64,000 nucleotides of DNA from Azospirillum formosense. Lineage in GTDB: Bacteria; Pseudomonadota; Alphaproteobacteria; Azospirillales; Azospirillaceae. The notes below the pieces were generated by a model. The model was given only the letters and a program-made list of their open reading frames with translations. It was not told the DNA's origin and made no database searches. The stretch spans positions 2,606,501 to 2,670,500 of the forward strand of contig NZ_CP159402.1 of NCBI RefSeq assembly GCF_040500525.1, written 5' to 3'. Below, in pieces: positions 53,219 through 62,559 of the stretch; position 1 is the stretch's first letter; the number at the start of each line of letters is the position of its first letter. The position numbers were made by a program, and so were the translations under genes.

Positions 53219-54193
53219 ATGGTTCACGCAATCCGCATCCACGAGTACGGCGGACCCGAAGCGCTGCGCTGGGACGAGATCGAGGTGGGCGAGCCCGGCC
53301 CCGGCCATGTGCGCCTGCGCCAGACCGCCGTCGGGCTGAACTACATCGACACCTATCACCGCTCCGGCGCCTACAAGCTGCCGCAGCTTCCCGCGATCAT
53401 CGGGACCGAGGGCGCCGGCGTGGTCGAGGCCGTGGGGCCGGACGTGACGACGCTGAAGCCCGGCGACCGGGTGGGCTACGCGCCGCTGATCGGCGCCTAC
53501 GCCGAATCCCGCCTCGCCCCCGCCGACCGGCTGATCCCGCTGCCGAGTTGGATCGAGGACCGGCAGGCCGCCGCCATGCTGCTCCAGGGCATGACCGCGC
53601 AGTTCCTCCTGCGCTCCACCTACGCGGTGCAGCCGGGCGACACCATCCTCGTCCAGGCCGCCGCGGGCGGCGTCGGCCAGATCCTCTGCCAATGGGCGAA
53701 GCATCTGGGCGCCACCGTCATCGGCACGGTCAGCAGCGACGAGAAGGCGGAACTGGCCCGCGCCGCCGGCTGCGACCATCCCATCGTCTACACGCGCGAG
53801 AATTTCGTGAACCGCGTGAAGGACCTGACGGACGGGCAGGGCGTGCCGGTGGTCTATGACGGCGTCGGCAAGACGACCTTCATGGACAGCCTGGACTGCC
53901 TGCGGCCGCGCGGCTTCATGGTGCTGTTCGGCGCGGCGTCCGGCCCGGTCCCGCCGCTGGACCTCCAGGTCCTGGCGGCCAAGGGCTCGCTCTACGTCAC
54001 GCGCCCAACCTTGTTCAGCTATGTCGCCAAGCGCGACGATCTGATGGCCAGCGCCGCCGACCTGTTCGAGGTGGTGCATTCCGGCGGGGTGACCATCAAC
54101 GTCGGACAGACCTTCGCGCTGCGCGACGCGGCGGAGGCCCACCGGGCGCTGGAGTCCCGCGCCACGACCGGGTCGACGGTGCTGTTGCCGTAA
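53219..54193 (+). CDS. qor: Quinone oxidoreductase (NADPH, zinc-free MDR family)
   Basis: A 324-residue medium-chain reductase. Seen are the N-terminal GroES-like domain (LRQTAVGLNYIDTYHRSGAYKLPQLPAIIGTEGAGVVEAVG), the zinc-free active region, AAAGGVGQILCQWAKHLGATVIGTVSSDEKAELARAAGCDHPI (NADPH-binding AAxGGVG) and VVYDGVGKTTF. It ends ALESRATTGSTVLLP as expected for QOR. AAGGGAAGGGA supplies a strong ribosome site. Confidence 0.93.
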   Translation: MVHAIRIHEYGGPEALRWDEIEVGEPGPGHVRLRQTAVGLNYIDTYHRSGAYKLPQLPAIIGTEGAGVVEAVGPDVTTLKPGDRVGYAPLIGAYAESRLAPADRLIPLPSWIEDRQAAAMLLQGMTAQFLLRSTYAVQPGDTILVQAAAGGVGQILCQWAKHLGATVIGTVSSDEKAELARAAGCDHPIVYTRENFVNRVKDLTDGQGVPVVYDGVGKTTFMDSLDCLRPRGFMVLFGAASGPVPPLDLQVLAAKGSLYVTRPTLFSYVAKRDDLMASAADLFEVVHSGGVTINVGQTFALRDAAEAHRALESRATTGSTVLLP

Positions 54194-54202
54194 GGTTCGA
54201 AA

Positions 54203-54223
54203 CCCTCTCCCGACGGGAGAGGG
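54203..54223. terminator. Palindromic repeat acting as terminator between convergent genes
   Basis: CCCTCTCC (54203-54210) pairs with GGAGAGGG (54216-54223) around a 5-base loop between the convergent qor and dnaQ genes. It is the same motif family as the repeats at 16578 and 7601. It probably stops transcripts from both sides. Confidence 0.5.
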
Positions 54224-54232
54224 AGTAACAAT

Positions 54233-54910
54233 TTACTCGGCGGCCCAGAGCGGGTTCTTCAGCTTCTTGAGAAGCTCCGCATGGGCCGCCAGCTCCTCCT
54301 CGCTCGGCGCGTGGGCGCGCGGGGCGCGGTAGGGGCGGTCGATGCGGATCGCCGCGGGGCCACCCGTTGCCGGGCCGGAGGCCAGCGCCAGACCGGCCTG
54401 CCGCCCGCCGCGCAGCTCCAGATACACCTCGGCCAGAAGCTGGGCGTCGAGAAGCGCGCCGTGGTAGGTGCGGCTGGAATTGTCGACGCCGAAGCGCTTG
54501 CAGAGCGCGTCCAAGGTGGCCGGCGCGCCGGGAAACTTCTGCCGCGCCATCAGCAACGTGTCGATGGCCCGGTCCTTCGGCATCACCGGATAGCCGGCGA
54601 TCCGCAGCTCCCAGTTCAGGAAGTGCATGTCGAAGGCGGCGTTGTGGATCACCAGCGGCGCGTCGCCGATGAAAGCCACGAAGTCCGCCACCACGTCGTT
54701 GAACAGCGGCTTGTCCGACAGGAACTCCGTCGTCAGCCCGTGCACCGCCACCGCGTCCGGCGGCACGTCGCGTTCCGGGTTGACGTAGCAGTGGAAGGTC
54801 TTGCCGGTGGCGACGTGGTTGTGCAGTTCGACGCAGCCGATTTCGATCAGCCGGTGCCCCTCCTCGGGCTTGAAGCCGGTCGTTTCCGTATCAAGGACGA
54901 TCTCACGCAT
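54233..54910 (-). CDS. dnaQ: DNA polymerase III subunit epsilon
   Basis: Proofreading 3'-5' exonuclease of 225 residues. ExoI motif IVLDTETTGF, ExoII region VIHNAAFDMHFLNWEL, and ExoIII HGALLDAQLLAEVYLEL with the catalytic His-x4-Asp are all present. RLIEIGCVELHNHVATGKTFHCYVNPERD is a family trait. It overlaps coaE by 8 bases and is the last gene of the leftward Maf-AroE-CoaE-DnaQ row, a typical alphaproteobacterial order near the origin. Confidence 0.95.
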   Translation of the reverse strand: MREIVLDTETTGFKPEEGHRLIEIGCVELHNHVATGKTFHCYVNPERDVPPDAVAVHGLTTEFLSDKPLFNDVVADFVAFIGDAPLVIHNAAFDMHFLNWELRIAGYPVMPKDRAIDTLLMARQKFPGAPATLDALCKRFGVDNSSRTYHGALLDAQLLAEVYLELRGGRQAGLALASGPATGGPAAIRIDRPYRAPRAHAPSEEELAAHAELLKKLKNPLWAAE

Positions 54911-55547
54911 GAACCACCTGTCCGGGCTGGTATCCCCGCGGCGGCCATTGCCGTCCGCGGCGCCGCTTCACGTCGGCGAGGATGTTGCGCAGCGCCCGTC
55001 GGGTGGCCCGCCGTCCGTCGCCGGTGTTGACGATGTGGTCGGCGCGCCGCCGCTTCTCGGCGTCGGGCATCTGCCGGGCCAGAATAGCGGCGAACTTGTC
55101 CGGCGTCATGCCCGGCCGCGCCAGGACCCGTGACTTCTGCACCAGGAAGGGGGCGGTGACCACCACGGTGCGGTCCACCTTGCGTTCCCCGCCGGTCTCG
55201 AACAGCAGGGGGATGTCCAGAACCGCCACGCGGACGCGGCGGCGCGCCGCCTGCCTCAGGAAGCGCCGCTGCGCGGCCTGCACCGCCGGGTGGAGGATCG
55301 CCTCCAGCCGCTTCAGCGCCGCCGGGTTGCCGAAGACCGCGGCGCCCAGCGCCCGCCGGTCCACGGCGCCCTCCACCACGACGCCGGGGAATGCCGCGTC
55401 GATGGCCGGCACGGCGGCGCCGTGACGCGCCAGCAGCCCGTGCACGACCGCGTCGCTGTCGCAGACCGGCGCCCCCATGCGCTTCAGCATGCGTGCCGCC
55501 GTGCTCTTGCCCATGCCGATGGAGCCGGTGAGGCCCAAGACGATCAT
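54903..55547 (-). CDS. coaE: Dephospho-CoA kinase
   Basis: Last step of CoA synthesis; 214 residues. It starts MIVLGLTGSIGMGKSTAARMLKRMGAPVCDSDAVVHGLL with the P-loop GSIGMGKST and the DAD-like acceptor segment, then LDIPLLFETGGERKVDRTVVVTAPFLVQKSRVLAR, and RADHIVNTGD. The C-terminal tail of about 30 residues is basic and extended. It lies 9 bases after aroE and overlaps dnaQ. Confidence 0.94.
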   Translation of the reverse strand: MIVLGLTGSIGMGKSTAARMLKRMGAPVCDSDAVVHGLLARHGAAVPAIDAAFPGVVVEGAVDRRALGAAVFGNPAALKRLEAILHPAVQAAQRRFLRQAARRRVRVAVLDIPLLFETGGERKVDRTVVVTAPFLVQKSRVLARPGMTPDKFAAILARQMPDAEKRRRADHIVNTGDGRRATRRALRNILADVKRRRGRQWPPRGYQPGQVVHA

Positions 55548-55556
55548 CGCGCGACC

Positions 55557-56396
55557 TCAGCCCTGGAGAACGGCCGCCTTCAGCCCGTCGGTCACCTCCG
55601 GCTCGCGGCCGAACCAGGCGGCGAAGCCGGGACGGGCCTGGTGGAGCAGCATGCCGACGCCATCCACCACGCGGTTGCCGCGGGCCTGCGCCGCGGTCAG
55701 CAGCGGGGTCAGCAGGGGCGTGTAGACGATGTCGGTGACGACGGCCGAACCGGGCAGGGCGCGCAGGTCCAGCTCCAGCGGCGGCTGGCCGGCCATGCCC
55801 TGGGTCGTCGTGTTCACCACCAGCGCCGCCCCTTCGAGGAGGGTTTCACGTGAAACCCAATCGGCGGTCTCGATGTTGCCTCCGATATCCGCCGCCAGTT
55901 CGTCGGCCCGCGCCCGCGTGCGGTTGACCAGCCAGACGCGCGGCGCGCCCTCGTCGAGGAGGGAGGCGACGACGGCGCGCGCCGCACCGCCGGCCCCGAT
56001 GACCAGCGCCGGCCCGTCCGCGGCCTTCCAGCCCGGTGCGCCGCTCCGCAGGTTCTCGATGAAGCCGAAGCCGTCGGTGTTGCGGCCCTCCAGCGACCCG
56101 TCCTCTCCGACCACGATGGTGTTGACGGCGCCCATCCGCTTGGCCGTGGCGTCCAGCCGGTCGACCGCGCGGTAGGCGGCCTCCTTGTGCGGCACCGTCA
56201 CGTTGCAGCCGCGGAAGCCCAGCGCAGGCAGGGCGCGGATGGCCTGCTCAATGCGGTCGGGAGGAACGGCCAGCGGCACATAGGCGCCGTCGATGCCGTA
56301 CTGCTCCAGCCAATAGCCGTGCAGCCGGGGCGAGCGCGAATGACCGATCGGCCAGCCCATCACCCCGGCCAGCTTCGCCTTGCCGCTGATCGTCAT
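55557..56396 (-). CDS. aroE: Shikimate dehydrogenase
   Basis: NADPH-dependent reduction of 3-dehydroshikimate to shikimate; 279 residues. It has VMGWPIGHSRSPRLHGYWLEQYGIDGAYVPLAV (the shikimate-binding Ser residues), GCNVTVPHKEAAYRAVDRLD with the catalytic Lys, and VIGAGGAARAVVASLLDEGA for NADP. The ATG at 56396 overlaps the maf stop by four bases. The codons of ADWVSRETLLEG contain a parS-core palindrome (55842-55857). Confidence 0.95.
   Translation of the reverse strand: MTISGKAKLAGVMGWPIGHSRSPRLHGYWLEQYGIDGAYVPLAVPPDRIEQAIRALPALGFRGCNVTVPHKEAAYRAVDRLDATAKRMGAVNTIVVGEDGSLEGRNTDGFGFIENLRSGAPGWKAADGPALVIGAGGAARAVVASLLDEGAPRVWLVNRTRARADELAADIGGNIETADWVSRETLLEGAALVVNTTTQGMAGQPPLELDLRALPGSAVVTDIVYTPLLTPLLTAAQARGNRVVDGVGMLLHQARPGFAAWFGREPEVTDGLKAAVLQG
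55842..55857. other. parS-like site within aroE
   Basis: GGTTTCACGTGAAACC contains the entire 14-base parS core; only the outermost T/A pair is changed (14 of 16 to consensus). With its next flanking bases it is an 18-bp perfect palindrome (GGG...CCC). It lies about 10 kb from parA and 2 kb from the origin candidate. Confidence 0.7.
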
Positions 56397-57001
56397 TCCG
56401 CAATCACCCCATGCACGCGCAGGAACCCGAGCAGCGGCAGCAACGGCAGCCCGAGAATGGTGAAGAAATCGCCGTCCACCCGATGGAAGAGCTGGGCACC
56501 CAACCCTTCGAGGTGATAGGCGCCGACCGAGCCCAGCACGTCGTCGCCCGCCGCGTTCAGGTAGGACTCCAGAAAGGCGTCGCTGAACGGGCGCATGCTC
56601 AGGCGGGCGCGGTCCACATGGTGCCACAGCCGCTCGCCGTCACGGATCACCACGGCGCAACTCACCAGCCGGTGCGTCTTGCCGCGCAGGTCCTGAAGCT
56701 GTGCCCGCGCGGCGTCGCGGTCGGCCGGCTTGTCGAACCAGCGGCCCTCGCACTCCAGCATCTGGTCGGCGCCGATCACCAGGGCTCCAGGATGCTTGCG
56801 GGTGACGCGCTGCGCCTTCAGCTCGGCCAGAGCCTCGGCCACATCCTCGACCGGGGCGCCCTCGGCGCGGGCGGCCAGCTTGATCTCCTCCTCGTCCACC
56901 GCGGCGGGGGCGAGCGTGACGCGCACCCCGGCGCGCTCCAGCATCTCGGCCCGCGTGCGGGAGCCGGACGCGAGGACGACCGTGGGAACCGCTCCGCTCA
57001 C
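56393..57001 (-). CDS. maf: Maf-family nucleotide pyrophosphatase
   Basis: A 202-residue nucleoside-triphosphate pyrophosphatase that cleans the nucleotide pool of modified or non-canonical nucleotides. It has the Maf signature VVLASGSRTRAEMLERAGV, PAAVDEEEI, VIGADQMLECEGRWFDKPAD with the catalytic Asp, and VGAYHLEGLGAQLFHRVDGDFFTILGLPLLPL. The start is a GTG at 57001 that shares four bases with the stop of the upstream gene. It is part of the leftward row from the origin. Confidence 0.92.
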   Translation of the reverse strand: MSGAVPTVVLASGSRTRAEMLERAGVRVTLAPAAVDEEEIKLAARAEGAPVEDVAEALAELKAQRVTRKHPGALVIGADQMLECEGRWFDKPADRDAARAQLQDLRGKTHRLVSCAVVIRDGERLWHHVDRARLSMRPFSDAFLESYLNAAGDDVLGSVGAYHLEGLGAQLFHRVDGDFFTILGLPLLPLLGFLRVHGVIAE

Positions 57002-57846
57002 GTCGCGGGACCTTCGGGAGCGACGCCGGGCAGGCCGCCGGTCTGGCGGCGGGCGAGCAGCATCATGATCTCCGCCGCCGTCTCCTCGATGGAACGGCGC
57101 GACACGTCGATCACCGGCCAGCCGCGCCGGGTGAACATGCGCCGGGCGTCGGTGACCTCGGCGCGCACCACCTCCGGGTCGACGTAGGTGGAGGACTCGT
57201 TCTGGTTCAGCAGCTTCAGCCGGTTGCGGCGGATCTGCACCAGACGGTCGGGGTCCTTGGTCAGGCCGACGACCAGCGGCCGGGTCAGCTTCTCGATCTC
57301 CGGCGGCATCGGGCATCCCGGGACGATCGGGATGTTCGCCGCCTTGATGCCGCGGTTCGCCAGATAGATGCAGGTCGGCGTCTTCGACGTGCGCGACACG
57401 CCCATCAGGATCACGTCGGCCTCGTGCAGATCCCAGCTCGACTGGCCGTCGTCGTGGGCCAGCGCGAAGTCCATCGCGTCCATGCGCCCGAAATACTCGG
57501 CGTCCAAGGCGTGCTGGCGGCCGGGCTGCCGCTGCGATTCCACGCCGAGGAAGGCGGCCAGCGCGTTGATCAGCGGATCGAGCACCGGGATGCAGGGAAC
57601 CTGCACCTCGCGGCAGAAGTCCTGGAGACGGCGGCGCAGCTTCTCGTCGACCAGCGTGAACATGACGAGGCCGCGATTCTCCTGGACGCCCTCCAGGACC
57701 ATGTCGAGCTGGCGCTCGGTCCGCACGAGATTCCAGAAATGCTCGACCGGGCGAACATCGTCGAACTGGATGACGCAGGCGCGGGCGACGCTGTTGATCG
57801 TCTCGCCGGTCGCGTCCGACACAAGATGCAGGTGGAACTGTCTCAT
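56998..57846 (-). CDS. Pyruvate,phosphate dikinase / PEP synthase regulatory protein (DUF299)
   Basis: A 282-residue bifunctional kinase/pyrophosphorylase that switches PPDK or PEP synthase off by ADP-dependent phosphorylation and on by phosphate. It begins FHLHLVSDATGETINSVARACVIQF, with the P-loop VILMGVSRTSKTPTCIYLANRG and PIVPGCPMPPEI. Its ATG at 57846 faces the origin-like gap. As in other alphaproteobacteria, it is near hemE. Which of the two dikinases it regulates is not decided by sequence. Confidence 0.93.
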   Translation of the reverse strand: MRQFHLHLVSDATGETINSVARACVIQFDDVRPVEHFWNLVRTERQLDMVLEGVQENRGLVMFTLVDEKLRRRLQDFCREVQVPCIPVLDPLINALAAFLGVESQRQPGRQHALDAEYFGRMDAMDFALAHDDGQSSWDLHEADVILMGVSRTSKTPTCIYLANRGIKAANIPIVPGCPMPPEIEKLTRPLVVGLTKDPDRLVQIRRNRLKLLNQNESSTYVDPEVVRAEVTDARRMFTRRGWPVIDVSRRSIEETAAEIMMLLARRQTGGLPGVAPEGPAT

Positions 57847-58261
57847 CCGTCCCCAACGTGTTGTGGAGAACCCGCCCGAATCTGTGGACAACGGGGATCT
57901 CCTGGATTCTGTCCCTCCGGGCGGGACTCGTCGCCCCCGCTGGCGCCCCCTTCGGGACAATCCGCGCGCCCTCTCCGGAACATGGGTACAATGACTCCCG
58001 CGGACCATGTTATCCACGGGATTCCCATGCTTCCCGATATAGCATTTCCGCCATTTCCGGCGAAAGCGTCCGGAGTCGTCCACAGAATCCGGAATTCGTC
58101 CACAGCGCGCCGTCCCGCCTGTGGACGATTCCGCGCAAAGCGGGGATTCCCGTTTTCCACAGGCACCCACCACCCCTTCTTCCTTTCTCTCTTTAAAAAG
58201 AATACTGAGTAGAGGGGAGACAACCCGCAGACCCGATTCACTCATAGGGGAACGATCCGCC
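57847..58261. other. Candidate chromosomal replication origin (oriC)
   Basis: A 415-base gene-free gap between divergent genes. DnaA-box-like 9-mers are TGTGGAGAA (57862), TGTGGACAA (57883), TTATCCACG (58010), TCGTCCACA (58076 and 58096), TGTGGACGA (58120) and TTTTCCACA (58153); four differ from TTATCCACA by one base. An AT-rich run (CTTTCTCTCTTTAAAAAGAA, about 58184-58203) could be the unwinding element. The position beside hemE equals that of the Caulobacter origin, and gene directions diverge from it. parABS lies about 10 kb away. Confidence 0.78.
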
Positions 58262-59320
58262 GTGTCCGAGGCCGTGTCCAAGATTGCCAAGCCGATGCTC
58301 GCCGCCCTCGCCGGCGAGGTGCGTCAGCGCCCGCCCTTCTGGCTCATGCGCCAGGCCGGCCGTTACCTGCCGGAATATCGGGAATTGCGCGCCAAGGCCG
58401 GCAGCTTTCTGGACATGTGCTACAACCCCGACCACGCGGTGGAGGTGACCCTGCAGCCGCTGCGCCGCTACGACATGGACGCGGCGATTCTGTTCTCCGA
58501 CATCCTGGTGGTGCCGCACGCGCTGGGCCAGCCCTTGGCCTTCCTGGAAGGCGAGGGGCCGAAGCTGGACCCTGTGAGAAGCGTGGAAGACCTCAAGCGC
58601 CTGTCCCGCGACCGCTTCCACGAGCGGCTGGAGCCGGTCTACGAGACCGTACGCCGCCTCTCCAGCGCGATTCCGGCGCACACCACGCTGATCGGCTTTG
58701 CCGGGGCGCCCTGGACGATCGCCTGCTACATGGTCGAAGGGGCGGGGTCCAAGGAGTACGCGCACGTCAAGCGCTGGGCCTACGGCGATCCCGCCGGGTT
58801 CGGCGCGCTGATGGATCTGCTGGTCGAGGTGACCGCCGACTATCTGTGCACCCAGATCGAGGCGGGCGCCGAGGTCGTGCAGCTGTTCGACAGCTGGGCG
58901 GGCGTCCTGCCGGCCGGCGAGTTCCGCCGTTGGGTGATCGAGCCGACGCGGCGGATCGTCGATCTCATCAAGGCGCGCCACCCCGCGATTCCGGTCATCG
59001 GTTTCCCGCGCGGTGCGGGCCTCTCCTATGAGGAGTACGTGGTGGGCAGTGGGGTGGATGCGGTCGGGCTCGACACCACCGTCCCGGTGGCTTGGGCGGC
59101 CGGGAATCTGCAATCCAGATTGCCGGTGCAGGGCAACCTCGACCCGATCATGCTGGCCGCCGGCGGCGAGGCCCTGCGCAATGCCGCCTCGGAGATTCTG
59201 GAAACGCTCGCCGGCAAGCCCTTCGTCTTCAACCTGGGCCATGGCGTGATCCAGACCACGCCGCCGGAACACGTGGCCGAGCTGGCCCGTCTGATCAAGG
59301 ACTGGCCGAACCGGGGCTGA
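58262..59320 (+). CDS. hemE: Uroporphyrinogen decarboxylase
   Basis: Haem synthesis: uroporphyrinogen III to coproporphyrinogen III; 352 residues. It has PPFWLMRQAGRYLPEYRELRAKAGSFLDMCYNPDHAVEVTLQPLRRYDMDAAILFSDILV, IGFAGAPWTIACYMVEG, GAEVVQLFDSWAG and NLGHGVIQTTPPEHV, which hold the substrate-binding Arg and Asp residues. The GTG at 58262 is chosen; the open frame extends into the origin region without homology. An ATG at 58292 is an alternative. Confidence 0.94.
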   Translation: MSEAVSKIAKPMLAALAGEVRQRPPFWLMRQAGRYLPEYRELRAKAGSFLDMCYNPDHAVEVTLQPLRRYDMDAAILFSDILVVPHALGQPLAFLEGEGPKLDPVRSVEDLKRLSRDRFHERLEPVYETVRRLSSAIPAHTTLIGFAGAPWTIACYMVEGAGSKEYAHVKRWAYGDPAGFGALMDLLVEVTADYLCTQIEAGAEVVQLFDSWAGVLPAGEFRRWVIEPTRRIVDLIKARHPAIPVIGFPRGAGLSYEEYVVGSGVDAVGLDTTVPVAWAAGNLQSRLPVQGNLDPIMLAAGGEALRNAASEILETLAGKPFVFNLGHGVIQTTPPEHVAELARLIKDWPNRG

Positions 59321-59372
59321 GGCCCCGGCGAGTTCCGACGAAAGCGCGCAATGGGAAGGGAAGGGGATTCCA

Positions 59373-59801
59373 GTGCTTTATCTCTGGGTCAAGGCTCTGC
59401 ACGTCATCAGCATCATCGCCTGGATGGCCGGGCTTCTCTATCTGCCGCGGCTGTTCGTCTACCATTGCGAGACGGCGCCGGGTTCCGAATCCTCGGAGCG
59501 GTTCAAGGTGATGGAGCGCCGCCTGCTGCGCGCCATCATGAATCCGGCGATGGGTGCGGCCTATCTGTTCGGAATCGCGATGATCGTGATGGAGCCGGCC
59601 TGGATGAAGCAGGGCTGGCTGCACGCCAAGCTGCTGTTCGTGCTGGCCCTGACCGGCACCCACATGATGATGGCGCGCTGGCGCAAGGACTTCGAGGCGG
59701 ACCGCAACACCCGCCCGCAGCGTTTCTTCCGTATGTGGAACGAGGCGCCGACCCTGCTGATGATCGGCATCGTCATCTTCGTGATCGTGAAGCCGTTCTG
59801 A
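59373..59801 (+). CDS. hemJ: Protoporphyrinogen oxidase HemJ
   Basis: A 142-residue membrane enzyme that oxidises protoporphyrinogen IX, downstream of HemE in haem synthesis. It has four predicted helices, with the conserved His in WVKALHVISIIAWMAGLLYLPRLFVYH, then MERRLLRAIMNPAMGAAYLFGIAMI, GWLHAKLLFVLALTGTHMMMARW and ALKPF-like end (IVKPF). A GTG start is preceded by the strong site GGAAGGGAAGGGG. It lies 52 bases after hemE on the same strand. Confidence 0.92.
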   Translation: MLYLWVKALHVISIIAWMAGLLYLPRLFVYHCETAPGSESSERFKVMERRLLRAIMNPAMGAAYLFGIAMIVMEPAWMKQGWLHAKLLFVLALTGTHMMMARWRKDFEADRNTRPQRFFRMWNEAPTLLMIGIVIFVIVKPF

Positions 59802-59817
59802 CGGCGAGGGGCGGCGG

Positions 59818-62559
59818 TCAGCCCCGCCGCCCGATCATCCGGCGGGTGACCGCCTTTTCCGCCTCCACCGCCAGGAAGATGGCCAGACCGGCCGCCGTCA
59901 TGGCCACCCACTGGGTCCAGTCCACCGCCGCCGTGCCGAACAGGCTCTGCAGGGGCGGGGCGTAGGTGAAGGCGAGCTGGAAGACCAGCATCAGCCCGAT
60001 GGAGATCCACACCGGCCGGCTGCCGAACAGCCCCTGCCGGTTCAGCACCGAGGCGGTGACCGCCCGCGCGTTCAGCAGGAAGAAGATCTCCCCCATCACC
60101 AGCGCGTTGACCGCCATGGTGCGGGCGACCGGCGTCGGGTCGCCGTGGCCCTCGTGCAGCAGGAAGAATCCGAAGCTGGTGGCGACCAGGAGCGCCATCA
60201 CCAGCACCATGCGCCCGATCAGGAAGCCGGGCAGGATCGGCTCGTCCTGCGGGCGGGGCGGGCGCGTCATCACCGCGGCCTCCGGCGGCTCGAAGGCGAG
60301 CGCGAGGCCCAGCGTGACCGCCGTCACCATGTTGACCCAGAGAATCTGGACCGGGGTGATCGGCAGCGTGTAGCCGGCCAGCACCGCGACCAGGATGACC
60401 AGCGCCTGGGCGCCGTTGGTCGGCAGCATGAACAGGATGGTCTTGCGCAGATTGTCGTAGACGGTCCGCCCTTCCTCCACGGCATGGGCGATGGAGGCGA
60501 AATTATCGTCGGCCAGCACCATGCTGGCGGCCTCCTTCGCGGCCTCCGTGCCCTTGCAGCCCATGGCGACGCCGACGTCGGCGCGCTTCAGGGCGGGGGC
60601 GTCGTTCACCCCGTCGCCGGTCATGGCGACCGTGTAGCCGGCCGTCTGGAGCGCGCGGACGAGGCGCAGCTTGTGCTCCGGCGTGGTGCGGGCGAAGACG
60701 TCGGAGTCACGCGCCACGGCGACCAGCGCCGCGTCGTCGAGGCGGTCCAGCTCGCTCCCCGACACGGCGTCGCCGGACAGGTTGAACTGCCGCCCGATGA
60801 CCTGGGCGGTGCCGGCATGGTCGCCGGTGATCATCTTCACCCGGATTCCCGCCGCCTGGCACTGGGCCACCGCCGCCACCGCCTCCTCCCGCGCCGGGTC
60901 GATGAAGCCGCACAGGCCGAGCAGGGTCAGCCCCTCCCGCACGTCGTCCATGTCCAGCACGGTCTGGCCGGGCGAAGCGGGGCGGCCGGCGAGCGCCAGC
61001 ACGCGCTGGCCGCGCGACGCCAGATCCTCGACCCGCGCCAGCCAGTGGCCCATGTCCAGCGGCGCGCTGCCGCCGTCCGCGGCCCGTACGTGCGCGCACA
61101 TGGACAGAACGCGCTCCGGCGCGCCCTTGACGTACAGCAGCCCGTGCCCCTCATGGTCGTGGTGCAGGGTGGCCATGAACTTGTGCTCGGATTCGAAGGG
61201 GATGACGTCCGTACGCGGCCGCCTCGCGGCCTCCTCCCGCGCGTCCAGCCCGGCCTTGATGCCCAGCGCCAGAAGGGCGCCGTCGGTCGGGTCCCCGGCC
61301 ACCGTCCAGCCCTCCTCGCCGCGCTGAAGCTCCGCGTCGTTGCACAGCAGGGCGGCGCGGGCCAGTTCGGTCAGCACGGGATCGGCGCCGGGGTCCAGGG
61401 CCTTGCCGTCGCGCCGGAACTCGCCCTCGGGACGGTAGCCGGTGCCGGTCACCGCGCAGTTGCCCGCCGCGGTCACCACGGTCTGCACGACCAGCTCGTT
61501 GCGGGTCAGCGTGCCGGTCTTGTCGGAGCAGATGATTCCGACCGAGCCCAGCGTCTCCACCGCCGGCAGGCGGCGGATGATGGCGTTGCGCCGGGCCATG
61601 CGGGTGACGCCGATGGCCAGCGTGATCGTCATCACCGCCGGCAGACCCTCCGGAATCGCCGCCACCGCCAGGCCGACGGCGGCCATCACCATGTCCGGCC
61701 AGGGCTCCCCCTGCACCAGCGAGCCGTAGAGGAAGGTCAGCGCGGTCAGCGCCAGGATGCCGACGGTCAGCCAGCGGCCGAACACGGCCATCTGGGCGAG
61801 CAGCGGCGTGGTTAGCTCCTCCACGCCCGCCAGGAGCGTGCCGATGCGGCCCAGCTCCGTCCGGTCCCCCGTGGCCACCACGACGCCCGTGGCCTGTCCC
61901 TGGGCCACCAGCGTGCCGGAATAGGCCATGCCGCCGCGCTCCGCCAGGGGAGCGTCCACGGCCACCGCGTCGGCGCTCTTGGCGACCGGCACGGATTCGC
62001 CGGTCAGCGCCGCCTCCTGCACGCGCAGCCCTTTGACGCGGACCAGCCGCAGGTCGGCGGGCACCTTGTCGCCCGAGGCCAGCAGGACGCGGTCGCCGGG
62101 CACCAGATCCTCCGCCGGGACGGTCACCTGATGGCCGCCGCGCAGGACCACCGCCTGGGGCGACAGCATGTTGCGGATGGCGTCCAGCGCCTGTTCCGCC
62201 TTGCCTTCCTGGACGTAGCCGATGGCGGCGTTGATCAGCACGACGCCGGCGATCACCGCGGCGTCGACGAACTCGCCGAGCAGGACCGTGACGACTCCCG
62301 CGCCGATCAGCACATAGATCAGCAGATTGTCGAACTGCGCCAGGAAGCGCATCACCGCCGACCGTCGGGGCGGCGGGGTCAGCCGGTTGGGCCCGTACCG
62401 GTGCCGGCGCTCCGCCGCCTCGTCGGGCGCCAGCCCGTCGTCGGGGCTGTCCAGCGCGGCCAAGGCCTGCTCCGGTCGCTGGGCGTGCCAGGGCAGGGGG
62501 TCGGTGGAGGCTTCGGGAGCAACGATGATTCCGGGTCCGGAACGGTCATGCGGGCTCAT
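59818..62559 (-). CDS. P-type cation-transporting ATPase (P2-type)
   Basis: A 913-residue ion pump. It has the N-terminal cation ATPase domain ([20 protein letters not shown]), TGES in the actuator domain, [17 protein letters not shown] in the fourth membrane segment, the phosphorylation motif [20 protein letters not shown] in the nucleotide domain, [12 protein letters not shown], and six C-terminal helices. PEGLP points to the calcium/sodium (SERCA/ENA-like) branch rather than to heavy metals; the ion is not certain. The ATG at 62559 is preferred to a TTG 12 bases upstream. It lies opposite to its neighbours, between hemJ and rho. Confidence 0.92.
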   Translation of the reverse strand: MSPHDRSGPGIIVAPEASTDPLPWHAQRPEQALAALDSPDDGLAPDEAAERRHRYGPNRLTPPPRRSAVMRFLAQFDNLLIYVLIGAGVVTVLLGEFVDAAVIAGVVLINAAIGYVQEGKAEQALDAIRNMLSPQAVVLRGGHQVTVPAEDLVPGDRVLLASGDKVPADLRLVRVKGLRVQEAALTGESVPVAKSADAVAVDAPLAERGGMAYSGTLVAQGQATGVVVATGDRTELGRIGTLLAGVEELTTPLLAQMAVFGRWLTVGILALTALTFLYGSLVQGEPWPDMVMAAVGLAVAAIPEGLPAVMTITLAIGVTRMARRNAIIRRLPAVETLGSVGIICSDKTGTLTRNELVVQTVVTAAGNCAVTGTGYRPEGEFRRDGKALDPGADPVLTELARAALLCNDAELQRGEEGWTVAGDPTDGALLALGIKAGLDAREEAARRPRTDVIPFESEHKFMATLHHDHEGHGLLYVKGAPERVLSMCAHVRAADGGSAPLDMGHWLARVEDLASRGQRVLALAGRPASPGQTVLDMDDVREGLTLLGLCGFIDPAREEAVAAVAQCQAAGIRVKMITGDHAGTAQVIGRQFNLSGDAVSGSELDRLDDAALVAVARDSDVFARTTPEHKLRLVRALQTAGYTVAMTGDGVNDAPALKRADVGVAMGCKGTEAAKEAASMVLADDNFASIAHAVEEGRTVYDNLRKTILFMLPTNGAQALVILVAVLAGYTLPITPVQILWVNMVTAVTLGLALAFEPPEAAVMTRPPRPQDEPILPGFLIGRMVLVMALLVATSFGFFLLHEGHGDPTPVARTMAVNALVMGEIFFLLNARAVTASVLNRQGLFGSRPVWISIGLMLVFQLAFTYAPPLQSLFGTAAVDWTQWVAMTAAGLAIFLAVEAEKAVTRRMIGRRG

